NCBI GenBank assembly: GCA_029961685.1 | Contig: JARWKL010000001.1 | Span: 24,068,295-24,132,294 of the forward strand | DNA from: Aristolochia californica | Taxonomy: Eukaryota; Streptophyta; Magnoliopsida; Piperales; Aristolochiaceae | Direction of reading: 5' to 3' | Length of the DNA stretch: 64,000 bases | Part shown: positions 1 to 13,367 of the stretch, piece by piece | How positions within the stretch are numbered: the stretch's first letter is position 1 | Layout: every line of letters starts with the position of its first letter | Translations under genes and position numbers: made by a program | Notes under the pieces: model-generated | What the model saw: the letters and a program-made list of their open reading frames with translations, nothing else | The model's database searches: none | Told to the model about the DNA's origin: nothing

Positions 1-789
1 CTCAGTTAAAAATCCCCCGCTTCCCCCTTTTCCCGATGATTGCAGAACTTGATACATAAAAACTAAAAAGTGTTTAGAATCCCTAAAAGTTATAGACACT
101 TTTTGGAATTATCTCTCTCTATAATTTTGGATTGTGCATTTCCATTTTAGATGTAAACAATTTTTTTTAAATTAAAACTTGAGTTTTCACTTTCCCTTCA
201 TCTCATAAACAAAAAAAAAGATAAAAGGCAACAAGATCAAAACAACATGAAAATTTTAGATTTTATGTATGAAAAGAAAAAACAAAAGTAAGTAAATAAA
301 ATTGATTCACGCACCAAGAATGAACAAAAAAGTTTTGTTATCCAATTTTTGGAAATTCCACTTGTTTAACCCTAATAGCTAGAAATTTTATAAGAAAGAG
401 ATTTTTCTACACATGTTTTAAAAAATGATATGCATGCTTGAAACATGTTAAAGATGCAACTGACCTATGGATCCAAACCTTTTAAAGAGAATAACATTAA
501 ATTTTCTAGTGAACATGCGGTGGGATATTCACCCGAATCAAATAAGCCATTATTTTTCCCATTTACAAAATACTAACCTAACTATCATAGATGATTGTAA
601 ATTTATTTATCATGCGTAACAGGCTATATTTTTTAAGGAAATGACTCATGGATTGGGAGTCAAAACTCAGTTGAAAATCCCCCGACTCCCCCTTTTCCCA
701 ACGATTGCAGAACCTGATATACAAAAACTAAAAAGAGTTTACAATCCCTAAAACTTATAGAAAGTTTTTGGAATTATCTCTCTCAGTCC

Positions 790-822
790 AAAAATGGACA
801 TGCATTGTGCATGTCCATTTTT
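790..822. repeat. Perfect inverted repeat, 15 bp arms, 3 base loop
   Basis: AAAAATGGACATGCA at 790-804 is the exact reverse complement of TGCATGTCCATTTTT at 808-822, with loop TTG at 805-807. In other units this place reads CTACATTTGTGCATTGTGCATTTCC, which is not palindromic. The left arm therefore looks like a fold-back copy of the right arm, a template-switch mutation. The insertion makes this unit 681 bp. Confidence 0.93.
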
Positions 823-2697
823 TATGGATAATTTTTTCTTAAATAAAAACTTAAGTTTTCACATTCCCTTTGTCTCGTAAACAAAAAAAGAGATAAAAGG
901 CAAATAGATTACAACAAAATGAAAGTTTTAGAGTTTATGTATGGAAATAATTAAAGCAATAAAAAATGTAAGTAAAGAAAATTTATTCACACACCACAAA
1001 TGAACACTAATGTTTTGTTATCCAAGTTTGGGAAATTCCACTAGATCAACTCCAATAGCTCAAAATTTTATGATGAAGAGATTTTTCTACACAAGTTTTA
1101 AAAAACTGATATGCATACTTGAAACATGTTAAAGATGCAAATGACCTATGGATCCAAACCTTTTATAGAGAATAACATTAAATTCCCAAGTGAACATGCG
1201 GTGGGATATTTACCTGACTCAAACAAGCCATTATTTTGCCCATTTACAAAAAGCTGACCTAACGACTATAGATGATTGTAAAGTGATTTATCATGCATAA
1301 TGGGCAATATTTTTGTAAGGAATGACTTATGGATTGGGAGTCAACACTTAGTTAAAAATCCCCTCCTCCCCCTTTTCCCAACTATAGTAGAACTGATATA
1401 TAAAAACTAAAAAGAGTTTACAACCCCTAAAAATTACGGAAACCTTTTGGAATTACCTCTCACTACATTTGTGCATTGTGCATTTCCATTTTACTTGTAT
1501 GCTTTTTTCTTAAATCAAAATTTGAGTTTTCACTTTCCCTTCATCTCGTAAACAAAAAAAGTGTTAAGAGGCAAATAGATCACAACAAAATGAAAATTTT
1601 AGAGTTTATGTATGGAAAGAATTTAAAGCATTAAAAATGTAAGTAAATAAAATTTATTCACACACCACTAATGAACACAAAAATTTTGTTTTCCAAGTTT
1701 GGGAAGTTCCACAAGTTTAACCCTAATTGCTCAGAATTTTATAAGAAAGAGATTTTTCTATACTTGTTTTTAAAAATTGAAATGCATGGTTGAAACATAT
1801 TAAACATGCAAATGACATATGGATCCAAACATTTTAAATTGAATAACATTAAATTCCCATGTGAACGTGCGATTGGATATGTACCCGAGTCAGACAAGCC
1901 ATTATTTTGCCCATTTACAGAAAGCTGACCTAACGAGCATAGATGATTGTAAAGTGATATATCATGAGTAAGATTCTATATTTTTGTAAGTATGGACATA
2001 TGGATTGGAGTCAACATGCAATTAAAAATTCCCCGCCTCCCCCTTTTCTCGACAATTGCAGAACTTTATATATAAAAACCAAGAAGAGTTTACAATTCCT
2101 AAAAATTACAAACCCTTTTTGGAATTATCTCTCTCTACATTTATTCATTGTGCATTCATATTTTAGATGTATACTTTTTTCTTCAATCAAAACTTGAGTT
2201 TTCACTTTCCCTACATCACGTAAACAAAAAAAGCGATAAAAGGCAAAAATAGATCACAACAAAATGAAACTTTTAGTGGTTATGTATGGAAAGAATTTAA
2301 AGAAATAACAAATGTAAGTAAATAAATTTTATTCACCTATCACAAATGAACACAAAAGTTTTGTTATCCAAGTTTGGGAAATTCCACTAGTTCAACCCTA
2401 ATAGCTCGGAATTTTATAAGAAAGAGAATTTTCTACACATGTTTTAAAAAATGGACATGCATGCTTGAAAAATGTTAAAGATGCAAATGACCAATGAATC
2501 CAAACATTTCAAAGAGGATAAGATTAAATTCTCAAGTGAACGAGCAGACGGATATTTACCTGAGTCAAACAAGCCATTATTTTTCCCATTTACAAAAAGT
2601 TGACCTAACAATCATAGATGATTGTAAAGAGATTTATCCTGCGTAATGGGTTATATTTTTGTAAGGAATGACTTATGGATTGTGGGTCAACATTCAG

Positions 2698-2734
2698 TAA
2701 AAAATCGCTAAAAAGTGTTTACAATCGCTAAAAA
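2698..2734 (+). other. Deletion junction, about 46 bp lost, with short direct repeat
   Basis: The pyrimidine tract and GATATATAAAA part is missing, and CAGTAAAAAATCG runs straight into CTAAAAAGTG. The 12-mer AATCGCTAAAAA occurs at 2703-2714 and again at 2723-2734. Elsewhere in the array this position reads AATCCCTAAAAA. Sharing the private G at both places suggests that one copy templated the other. Confidence 0.75.
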
Positions 2735-5334
2735 TTACATACACTTTTTGGAATTATCTCTCTCTAAATTTTTGCATTGTGCGTTTCCATTTTGGATGTA
2801 TTCTTTTTTCTTAAATGAATACTTGTTTTTTCACATTCCCTTCATCTCGTAAGCAAAAAAAGTGATAAAAGGTAAATAGATCACAACAAAATGAAAATGT
2901 TAGAGTTTATGTATAGAAAGAATTTAAAGCAACAACTAATGTAAGTAAATGAAACTTATTCACACACTACAAATGACCACAAAAGTTTTGTTATCTAACT
3001 TTTGGAAATTCAACTAGTTCCACCTTAATAGCTAGGAATTTTATAAGAAAGAGATTTTTCTACACATGTTTTAAAAAATGGATATGCATGCTTGAATCAT
3101 GTTAAAGATGCAAATGATCTTTGGATCCAAACCTTTTAAGGAGAATAACATTAAATTTTGAAGTGAACGTGTGGTGGGGTATTTACCCTTGTCAAACAAG
3201 ACATTATTTTGTCCATTTACAAAAAGCTGACCTAACGATCAGCTATGATTGTATAGTTATATATCATGCATAACATGCTTTATTTTTGTAAGGAATGACT
3301 TATAGATTGGGAGTCAAGACTCAGTTAAAATTCCCCGGCCTCCCCCTTTTCACGACGATTGCAGAACCTGATATATAAAAACTAAAAAGAGTTTACAATC
3401 CCTTAAAATTACAGACACTTTTTGGAATTATCTATCTCTTTATTTGTGCATTGCGCATTTCCATTTCAGATGTCTACTTTTTACTTAAATCAAAACTTGA
3501 TTTTCACTTTCCCTTCATCTTGTATACAAAAAAAGAGATAAAAGGCAAATAGATCACAACAAAATGAAAATATTAGAGTTTATGTATGGAAATAATTTAA
3601 AGCAATAACAATTGTAAGTAAAGAAAAATTATTCACACACCACAGATGAACACAAAAGTTTTGTTATCCAATTTTGGGAAATTCCATTTGTTCAACCCTA
3701 ATAGCTCAAAATTTTATAAGAAAGAGATTTTTCTACACATGTTTTAAAAAAAGGATATGCATGCTTGAAACATGTTAAATATGAAAATGACTCATGGATC
3801 CAATCCTTTTAAAGAGAATAACATTAAATTCCCAAGTGAACGTGCGGTGGGATATTTACGCGAGTAAAAAAAGCCATTATTTCGCCCATTTTAAAAAAGC
3901 TGACCTAACGATCATAGATGATTATAAAGTGATTTATCATGCAGAACGGGCTATATTTTTGTAAGGACTAACTTATGGATTGGGAATCAACACTGAGTTA
4001 AAAATCCCCTGCCTCCCCCTTTTCCCGATGACTCCAGAACCTGATATATAAAAACTAAAAAGAGTTTACAATCTTTAAAAATTATAGACACTTTTTGGAA
4101 TTATCTCTCTCAACATTTGTGCATTGTGCATTTCCATTTTACATGTATACTTTTTTCTTAAATAAAAAACTTGATTTTCCACTTTCCCTTCATCTTGTAA
4201 ATGAAAAAAGAGATAAAAGGCAAATAGATCACAACAAAATGAAAATTTTAGAGTTTGTGTATGGAAAGAATTTAAAGCAATAACAAATGTAAGTGAAAAA
4301 ATTTATTCACACACCACAAATGTACACAAAAGTTTTGTTATCCAAGTTTGGGAAATTCCACTAGTTCAACCCTAATAGCTCAGAATTTTATAAGAAAGAG
4401 ATTTTTCTACACATGTTTTAAAAAATGGATATGCATGCTTGAAAGATGTAAAAGATGCAAATGACCTATGGATCCAAACCTTATAAAGAGAGTAACGTTA
4501 AATTCCCTAGTGAATGTGCTATGGGATATTTACCTGAGTGAAACAACCATTATTTTGCCCATTCACAAAAAGATGACCTAACGACCATATATGATTGTAA
4601 AGTGATTTATCATGCGTAATGGGTTATATTTTTTACAGGAATGACTTATGGATTGGGAGTAAACACTCAGTTAAAAATCCCTCACCTCCCCCTTTTGCAG
4701 AAGATTGTAGAAACTAATATATAAAAATTAAAAAGAGTTTATAATCCCTAAAAATTACAGTCCCTTTTTGGAATTATCTCTTTCTAAATTTTTGCATTGT
4801 GCATTTCCATATTAGATGTATACTATTTTCTTAAATCAAAACTTAAGTTTTCACTTTCCCTTCATCTCATAAACAAAAAAAAAGATAAAAGGCAAATAGA
4901 TCACAACAAAATGAAAATTTTAGAGTTTATGTATGGAAAGAATTTTAACCAATAACAAATGTAAGTAAAGTAAATTTATTCATACACCACAAATGAAAAC
5001 AAAAGTTTTCTAGCAAAGTTTTGGAAATTCCACTAGTTCAACCCTAATAGCTTGGAATTTTATAAGAGATTTTTCTACAAATGTTTTATAAAATGAAAGT
5101 GCATGCTTGAAACATGTTAAAGATGCAAATGACCTATGGATCCAAACCATTTAAGGGGAATAACATTAAATTCCCATGTGAACGTGTGGTGGGATATTTA
5201 CCCAAGTCAAACAAGCCATTATTTTGCCCATTTGCACAAAGCTGACCTAACGATCATAGATGATTGTAAAGTGATTTATCATGTGTAACAGTCTATATTT
5301 TTTTAAAGAATGACTAATGGATTGGGAGACAACA

Positions 5335-6680
5335 CTCAGTTAAAAATCCCCTGCCACCCCCTTTTTTCGACGATTGCAGAACTTGATATATAACAACTAA
5401 AAAGAGTTTACAATCCCTAAAAATTACATAAACTTTTTGGAATTATTACTCTTCACATTTGTGCCTTTAGAATTTTCATTTTAGATGTATACTTTTTTCT
5501 TAAATCAAAGCTTGAGTTTTCACTTTCCCTTCATCTCGTAAACAAAAAAAGAGATAAAAGGCAAATAGATCACATCAAAATGAAAATTTTAGAGTTTATG
5601 TATGGAAATAATTTAAAGCAATAATAAATGTAAGTAAAGAAAATTTATTTACACACCATAAATGAACACAAAAGTTTTGTTATCCAAGTTTGGGAAATTT
5701 CTGTAGATCAACCCTAATAGGTCGGAATTTTATAAGAAAGAAATTTTTTACACATGCTTTAAACAATGGATATGCATGCTTGAAACATATTAAAGATGCA
5801 AATGACCTATGGATCTAAAAATTTTAAGGAGATTTACATTAAATTCCCAAGGGAACGTGCAGTTGGATATTTACTCGAGTCAAACTAGCCATTATTTTGC
5901 CCATTTACAAAAAGCTGACCTAACGAACATAGATGATTGTGAAATGATTTATAATGCGTAAAAGGCTATATTTTTCTAAGGAATGACTTATGGATTGGGA
6001 GTCAACACTTAGTTAAAAATCCCTCGCCTCCCCCTTTTCCCGACGATTCCAGAACCTGATATATAAAAACTAAAAAGAGTTTACAATCCCTAAAAGTTAC
6101 AGACACTTTTGGAATTACCTCTCTCTACAAATGTGGATTGTGCATTTCCATTTAACATGTACACTTTTTTCTTAAATAAAAACTTGAGTTTTCACTTTCC
6201 CTTCATCTCGTAAACAAAAAATGAGATAAAATGCAATAAGATCAAAACAACATGAAATTTTTTTATTTTATGTATGGAAAGAATTTAAAGAAATAAAAAA
6301 TGTAAGTAAAGAAAATTGATTCACACACCAAGAATGAACACAAAAGTTTTGTTATCCAAGTTTTGGAAATTCCACTTGTTCAACCCTAATTGCTCGGAAT
6401 TTTATATGAAAGAGATTTTTCTACACATGTTTTAAAAAATGGATATGCATGCTTGAAACATGTTAAAGACGCAAATGTCCTATGGATCCAAACATTTTAA
6501 AGAGAATAACATTAAATTCCCAAGGGAACGTGTGGTGGGATATTTACCTGAGTCAAACAAGCCATTATTTTGCCCATTTACAAAATGTTGACCTAACAAT
6601 CATAGATGATTGTAAATTGATTTATCTTGCGTAACAGGCTATATTTTTGTAAGGAATGACTTATGGATTGGGAGTCAACA
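5335..6680 (+). repeat. Two-unit variant block, copy 1 (ten-unit spacing)
   Basis: Shares private variants with 12022-13367: GAAATTTCTGTAGATCAA, GATCTAAA.ATTTTAAGGAGATT, CCCAAGGGAACGTGC, GTTGGATATTTAC, CTAACGAACATAGATG, TTTATAATG.GTAAAAGGCTAT, and in the next unit AAACAAAAAATGAGATAAAA.GCAATAAGATCAAAACAACAT. The box offsets are 6687 and 6692 bp, ten units. Confidence 0.8.
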
Positions 6681-8233
6681 CTCAGTTAAAAATCCCCAGA
6701 CCCCCGCTTTTCCAGACGATTACAGAACCTGATATATAAAAAATAAAAAGAGTTTACAATCCCTAAAAATTACAGAAACTTTTGGAATTATCTCTCTCTA
6801 CATTGGTGCATTCTGCATTTCCATTTTAGATGGATACTTTTTTCTTAAATCAAAACTTAAGTTTTCACTTTCCTTTCATCTCGTAAACAAAAAAAATAGA
6901 TAAAAGGAAAAAAGATCACAACAAAGTGAAAATTTTAGAATTTATGTATGGAAACAATTTAAAGAAATAAAAATTATAAGTAAATAAAATTTATTCATAC
7001 ACCATAGATGAACAAAAAAGTTTTTTTATCCAAGTTTGGGAAATTCCACTCGTTCAACCCTAATAGCACGAAATTTTATAAGAAAGAGATTTTTCTACAC
7101 ATGTTTTAAAAAATGGATATGCATGCTTGAAACATGTTAAAGATGCAAATGACCTAAGGATCCAAACCATTTAAAGGGAATAACATTAAATTCCCAAGTG
7201 AACATGCGACAGGATATTTACCCGAGTCAAACAAGCTATTATTTTTCCCATTTTAAAAAAGTTGTCCTAATGATCATAGATGATTTGAAAGTGATTTATC
7301 ATGTATAACGGGATATATTTTTGTAAGGAATGAATAATGGATTGGGAATCAACACTAAGTTAAATATCCCTCGCATCACTTTTTTCACGACGACTCCTGA
7401 ACCTGATATTTAAAAACTAAAAAGAGTTTACAATCCCTAAAAGTTCCTGACACTTTTTGAAATTATCTCTCTCTGCATTTTTGCATTGTGCATTTCCATT
7501 TTACATGTATACTTTTTTCTTATATTAAAACTTGAGCTTTCACTTTCCCTTCATCTCGTAAACAAAAAAAGAGATAAAAGGAAAATAGATCACAACAAAA
7601 TGAAAATTTTAGAGTTTGTGTATGGAAAGAATTTAATAAAATAAAAAATGTAAATAAAGAAAATTTATTCACACACCACAAATGAACAATAAATTTTTGT
7701 TATCCTAGTCTAGGAAATTCCACTAGTTCAACCCTAATAACTTGAAATTTTATAAGAAAGAGATTTCTCTACACATCTTTTAAAAAATGGATATGCATGC
7801 TTGAGACATGTTAAAGATGCAAATGACCTATGGATCCAAACCTTTTAAGGAGAATAACATTAAATTCCCAACTGAACGTTCGGTGAGATATTTACTCGTG
7901 TCAAACAAGCCATTATTTTGCCCATTTACAAAAGGCTGACCTAACGACCATAGATGATTGTAAAGTGATTTATTATACTTGACGGGCTATATTTTTATTC
8001 GGAATGACTTATGGTTTGTTAGTCAACACTCAGTTAAAAATCCCTCGACTCCTCTTTTTCCTGACGTTTGCAGAACCTGATATATAAAAACTGAAAACAG
8101 TTTACAATCCCTGAATATAACAGACACTTTTATGAATGATCTTTCTCTACATTTTTGCATTGTACATTTCCATTTTAGATGGATACTTTTTTCATAAATC
8201 AAAACATGAGTTTTCACTTTCCCTTCATCTCTT

Positions 8234-8254
8234 AAAAAAAAAAAAAAAAAAAAA
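8234..8254 (+). repeat. A21 homopolymer
   Basis: Twenty-one A in a row replace the usual AACAAAAAAAGAGATAAAA. This merges two A-rich stretches and could be slippage or a sequencing/assembly effect. On the minus strand it encodes the run of phenylalanines in a spurious short open frame. Confidence 0.9.
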
Positions 8255-8643
8255 GGCAAATGGATCACAACAAAATGAAAATTTTAGAGTTTATTTATGG
8301 TAAGAATTAAAGCAAAAAAAAATGTAAGTAAATAAAATTTATTCACACACCACAAATGAACACAAAAGTTTTGTTATGTAAGTTTGGGAAATTCCACTAG
8401 TACAACCCTAATAGCTTTGAATTTTATAAGAAAGAGATTTTTGTACACAAGTTTTAAAAAACGGATATGCATGCTTGAAAAATGTTACAAATGCAAATGA
8501 CCTATGGATCCAAACCTTTTAAAGAGAATAACATTAAATTCCCAAGTGAACGTCCGGTGGGATATTTACCCGAGTCAAACAAGCCATTATTTTGCCCATT
8601 TACAACAAGCTGACCTAACGATCATAGATGATTTTCAAGTTTT

Positions 8644-8656
8644 GATTTATCACCAC
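8644..8656 (+). other. Deletion junction, about 47 bp lost
   Basis: GATTTATCA is joined directly to CCACTCAG. The missing part is ATGCGTAACGGGCTATATTTTTGTAAGGAATGAC... to the end of the unit. TCA is present at both break points, a 3 bp microhomology. Confidence 0.8.
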
Positions 8657-11600
8657 TCAGTTAAAAATCCCCCACCTCCAACTTTTCCAAATGATTGCAG
8701 AACTGATATATAAAAATAAAAAGAGTTTACAATCCCTAAAAATTACAGACACTTTTTGGAATTATATCTCTCTACATTTGTGCATTGTGCATTTTCTTTT
8801 TACAAGTGTTGTGTTTTTTTAAATCAAAACTTGAGTTTTCCCTTTCCCTTCATCTCGTAAAAAAAAAAGAGATAAAAGGCAAATAGATCACAACAAAATG
8901 AAGATTTTAGATTTTATGTATGGATAGAATTTAAAGCAATAACAAATGTAAGTGAAGATAACTTATTCGCACACCACAAATGAACACAAAAATTTTGCTA
9001 TCCAAGTTTGGGAAATTCCACTAGTTCAACCCTACTAGCTTGGAATTTTATAAGAAAGAGATTTTTATTCACATGTTTTAAAAGGTGGATATGCATGCTT
9101 GAAACATGTTAAAGATGCAAATGACCTATGGATCCAAACCTTTTAAAGAGAATAACATTAAATTCCCAAGTGAACATGCGGTGGGATATTTACCCAAGTC
9201 AAACAAGCCATTATTTTGCCCATTTAAAAAAAGCTGACCCAACGATCATAGATGAGTGTAAAGTGATTTATCATGCGTAAGGGCCTATATTTTTTTAAGG
9301 AATGACTTATTGACTGGGAGTCAACACAAAGTTAAAAACCCTCTGCCTTCCCATTTTCACGACGATTGAAGAACCTGATATATAAAAGCTCAAAAGAGTT
9401 TACAAACCCTAAAAATTACAGACACATTTTGGAATTATCTCTCTCTACATTTTTGCATTGTCCATTTCCATTTTAGATGTATACTTTTTTCTTAAATCAA
9501 AACTTGGGTTTTAACTTACCCTTCATCTCGTAAACAAAAAAAGAGATAAAAGGCTAATAGATCACAACAAAAAGAAAATTTTAGCGTTTACGTATGGAAA
9601 GAATTTAAAGCAATAAGAAATTTAAGTAAAGAATACTTATTCACACACCACAAATGAACACAAAAGTTTTGCTATCGAAGTTTGGGAAATTCCACTAGTT
9701 CAACCCTAATAGCTTGGAATTTTATAAGAAAGAAATTTTTCTACACATGTTTTAAAAAATGGATATGCATGCTTGAAACAAGTTAAAGATACAAATGACC
9801 TTTAGATCCAAACCATTTAAAGAGAATAGCGTTAAATTCCCAAGTGAACGTGTGGTGGGATATTTACCCGAGTCAAACAAGCCATTATTGTGCCCATTTA
9901 AAAAAAGCTGACCTAACGATCATAGATGAGTGTAAAGTGATTTATCATGCATAATAGGCTATATTTTTGAAAGGAATGACATATGGATTGGGAGTCAACA
10001 CTTAGTTGAAAATCCCCAGCCTTCCTCTTTTCTCGACGATTGCAGAACCGGATATATAAAAACTAAAAAGTGTTTACAATCCCTAAATATTACAGACACT
10101 TTTTGGAATTATCTCTTTCTACATTGGTGCAGTGTACATTTCCGTTTTAGAAGTATACTTTCTTCTTTAATCAAAACTTGAGTTTTCACTTTCCCTTCAT
10201 CTCGTAAACAAAAAAAGAGATAAAAGGCAAAAAGATCACAACAAAATGAATATTTTAGAGTTTATGTATGGAGATAATTTAAATCAATAACAAATGTATG
10301 TAAAGAAAATTTATTCACACACCACCAATGAACACAAAAGTTTAGTTATCCAAGTTTGGGAAATTCCGTTAGTTCAACCCTAATAGCTCGGAATTTAAAA
10401 AGAAAGAGACTTTTCTACACATATTTAAAAAATGGATATGCATGCTTGAAACATGTTAAAGATGCAAATGACCTAAGGATCCAAACCTTTTAAAAAGAAA
10501 AACGTTAAATTCCCAAGTGAACGTGCGGTGGGATATTTACCCCAGTCAAACAAGCCATTATTTTGCCCATTTACAAAAAGCTGACCTAACGATCATAGAT
10601 GACTACAAAGTGATTTAATATGCGTAACCGACTATATTTTTGTAAGGAATGATTTATGGATTGGGAGTCAACATAGTAAAAAATCTCCCGCCGCTCCCTT
10701 TTCTCGACGAATGTAGAACATAATATAAAAAAACTAAAAAGAGTATACAATTCCTAAAAGTTACCGACACTTTTTGGAATTATCTCTCTCTGCATTTTTG
10801 CATTGTGCATTTCCATTTTCGATGTATACTTTTTTCTTAAATCAAACCTTGAGTTTTCAGTTTCCCTTCACCTCGTAAACAAAAAAAGAGATAAAAGGCA
10901 AATAGATCACAACAAAATCAAAATTTTAGAGTTTATGAGTGGAAAGAATTTAAAGAAAAATAAAAAATGTAAGTAAAGAAAATTTATTCATGCACCACAA
11001 ATGAACAAAAAAAGGTTTGTTATCCAAGTCTGGGAAACTCCACTAGTTCAACCCTAATTGCTCGGAATTTTATCAATAAAAGATTTTTCTACTCTTGTTT
11101 TAAAAAATGGATATGCAAGCTTGAAACATGTTAAAGATGCAAATGACCTATGGATCCAAACCATTTAAAGAGAATAACATTAAATTCCCAAGTGAACGTG
11201 CGGTGGGATATTTACCTGAGTCAAACCAGCCATTATTTTGCCCATTTAAAAAAAGCTGACCTAATGATCATAGAGGAGTGTAAAGTGATTTATCATGCGT
11301 AATGGGCAATATTTTGGTCAGGAATGACTTATGGATAAGGAGTCAACCCTAAGTTAAAAATCCCCACCTCCGCCTTTTCCCGACGATTGCAGAACCTAAT
11401 ATATAAAAACTAAAAAGAGTTTACAATCCCTAAAAATTACATACACTTTTTGGAATTATCACTCTCTACATTTAGGCATTGTGCATTTCCTTTTTAGATG
11501 TATAGTTTTTTATTAAATCAAAACTTGAGTTTTCACTTGCCCTTCATCTAGTAAACAAAAAAAGAAATAAAAGGCAAATAGATCAAAACAAAATGAAAAT

Positions 11601-12021
11601 TTTACAGTTTATGTATGGAAAGAATTTAAAACAATAACAAAAGTAAGTAAATAAAATTTATTCACACACCACAAATGAACACAAAAGTTTTGTTATCCAA
11701 GTTTGGTAAATTCCACTAGTTAAACACTAATAGCTCGGAATTCTAAAAGAAAGATATATTTATATACATGTTTTAAAAAATGGATATGCATGCTTGAAAC
11801 ATATTAAACATGCAAAAGACCAATGGATGCAAACCTTTTAAAGAGAATAACATTAAATTCCCTGGTGAACGTGCGGTGGGATATTTACCCGAGTAAAATA
11901 ACCCATTATTTTGCCCATTTACAAAAAGCTGAGCTAACGTTCACAGATGATTGTAAAGTGATTTATCATGCGTAACGGACTATATTTTTTTAAGGAATGA
12001 CATATGGATTTGGAGTCAACA

Positions 12022-13367
12022 CTTAATTAAAAACTCCCCCCCCCCCCTCCCCCATTTCCCAACGATTGCTGAACCTGATATATAAAAACCAAAAAGAGTT
12101 AACAATCCCTAAAAATTACCGACCGTTTAGCGAATTATCTCTCTCTACATTTGTGCATTGTGCATTTCCATTTTAGATGTCTACTTTTTTCTTAAATCAA
12201 AACTTGAGTTTTCACTTTCCCTTCATCTCGTAAACAAAAAAAGAGATAAAAGGCAAATAGATCACAACAAAATGAAACTTTTATAGTTTATGTAAGGAAA
12301 GAATTTAAAGAAATAGTAAATTTAAGTAAAGAAAATTTATTCACACACCACAAATGAACACAAAAGTTTTGTTATCCAAGTATGGGAAATTTCTGTAGAT
12401 CAATCCTAATAGCTTGAAATTTTATAAGAAACAGATTTTTCTACACATGTTTTAAAAAATGGAAACGCATGCTTGAAACATATTAAAGATGAAAATGACC
12501 TATAGATCTAAACATTTTAAGGAGATTAACATTAAATTCCCAAGGGAACGTGCTGTTGGATATTTACCCGAGTCAAACAAGCCATTATTTTGCCCATTCA
12601 AAAAAAGCTGACCTAACGAACATAGATGTTGTAAAGTGATTTATAATGTGTAAAAGGCTATATTTTTGGAAGGAATAACTTATGGATTGGGAGTCAATAC
12701 TCAGTTAAAAATCCCCTGCCTCCCCCTTGTCCCGACGATTGCAGAACCTGATATATAAAAACTAAAAAGAGTTTACAATCCCTAAAAGTTACAAACACTT
12801 TTTGGAATTACTTCTCTATATAATTATGGATTGTGCATTTTCATTTTACATCTATACTTTTTTCTTAAATCAAAACTTGAGTTCTCACTTTCCCTTCATC
12901 TCGTAAACAAAAAATGAGATAAAAGGCAATAAGATCAAAACAACATTTTTTGATTTTATGTATGGAAAGAATTTAAAGAAATAACAAATGTAAGTAAAGA
13001 AAATTGATTCACACACCAGGAATAAACACAAAAGTTTTGCCATCCAAGTTTGGGAAATTCCACTAGTTCAATGCTAATAGCTCGGAATTAATAAGAAAGA
13101 GATTTTTCTTCACATGTTTAAAAAAATGGATATGCATGCTTGGAAAATTTTCAAGATGCAAATGTCCTATGGATCCAAACATTTTAAAGAGAATAACATT
13201 AAATTCCCAAGTGAACGTGCGGTGGGATATTTACCCGAGTAAAACAAGCCATTATTTTGCCCATTTACAAAAAGCTGATCTAACGATCATAGATGATTGT
13301 AAAGTGATTTATCATGCGTAAGGGCCTATCTTTTTTTAAGGAATGACATATGGATTTGGAGTCAACA
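12022..13367 (+). repeat. Two-unit variant block, copy 2 (ten-unit spacing)
   Basis: Partner of the block at 5335-6680. The first half of unit 12022 does not match its partner. It matches units 13368 and 14712 instead (AACCAAAAAGAGTTAAC, ACCGACC), so this unit is itself a mosaic of two variant lineages. A third, weaker relative of the AAGGGAAC variant is seen in unit 18718 at about 19236. Confidence 0.75.
12036..12047 (+). repeat. C12 run in the pyrimidine tract
   Basis: Twelve C, then T and five more C, expand the normal CCCCCGCCTCCCCC tract of the unit. The minus strand is correspondingly G-rich. Confidence 0.95.

Larger units (their letters stand above)
1..8028 (+). repeat. Subarray 1: units starting 1 to 7355
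   Basis: Phase-box starts read at 1, 666, 1347, 2017, 2693, 3320, 3993, 4666, 5335, 6008, 6681 and 7355. Unit 666 is 681 bp and holds a hairpin (790-822). Unit 2693 is only 627 bp because the pyrimidine/TATATAAA part is deleted. Units 1 and 6008 belong to a variant group marked by GGCAA(C/T)AAGATCAAAACAACATG and CACACCAAGAATGAAC. Nothing other than satellite sequence is seen. Confidence 0.93.

Noticed and set aside
8023..8268. Minus-strand frame with a poly-phenylalanine run
   Set aside because: The phenylalanines come from the A21 homopolymer; the rest is ordinary satellite read backwards.
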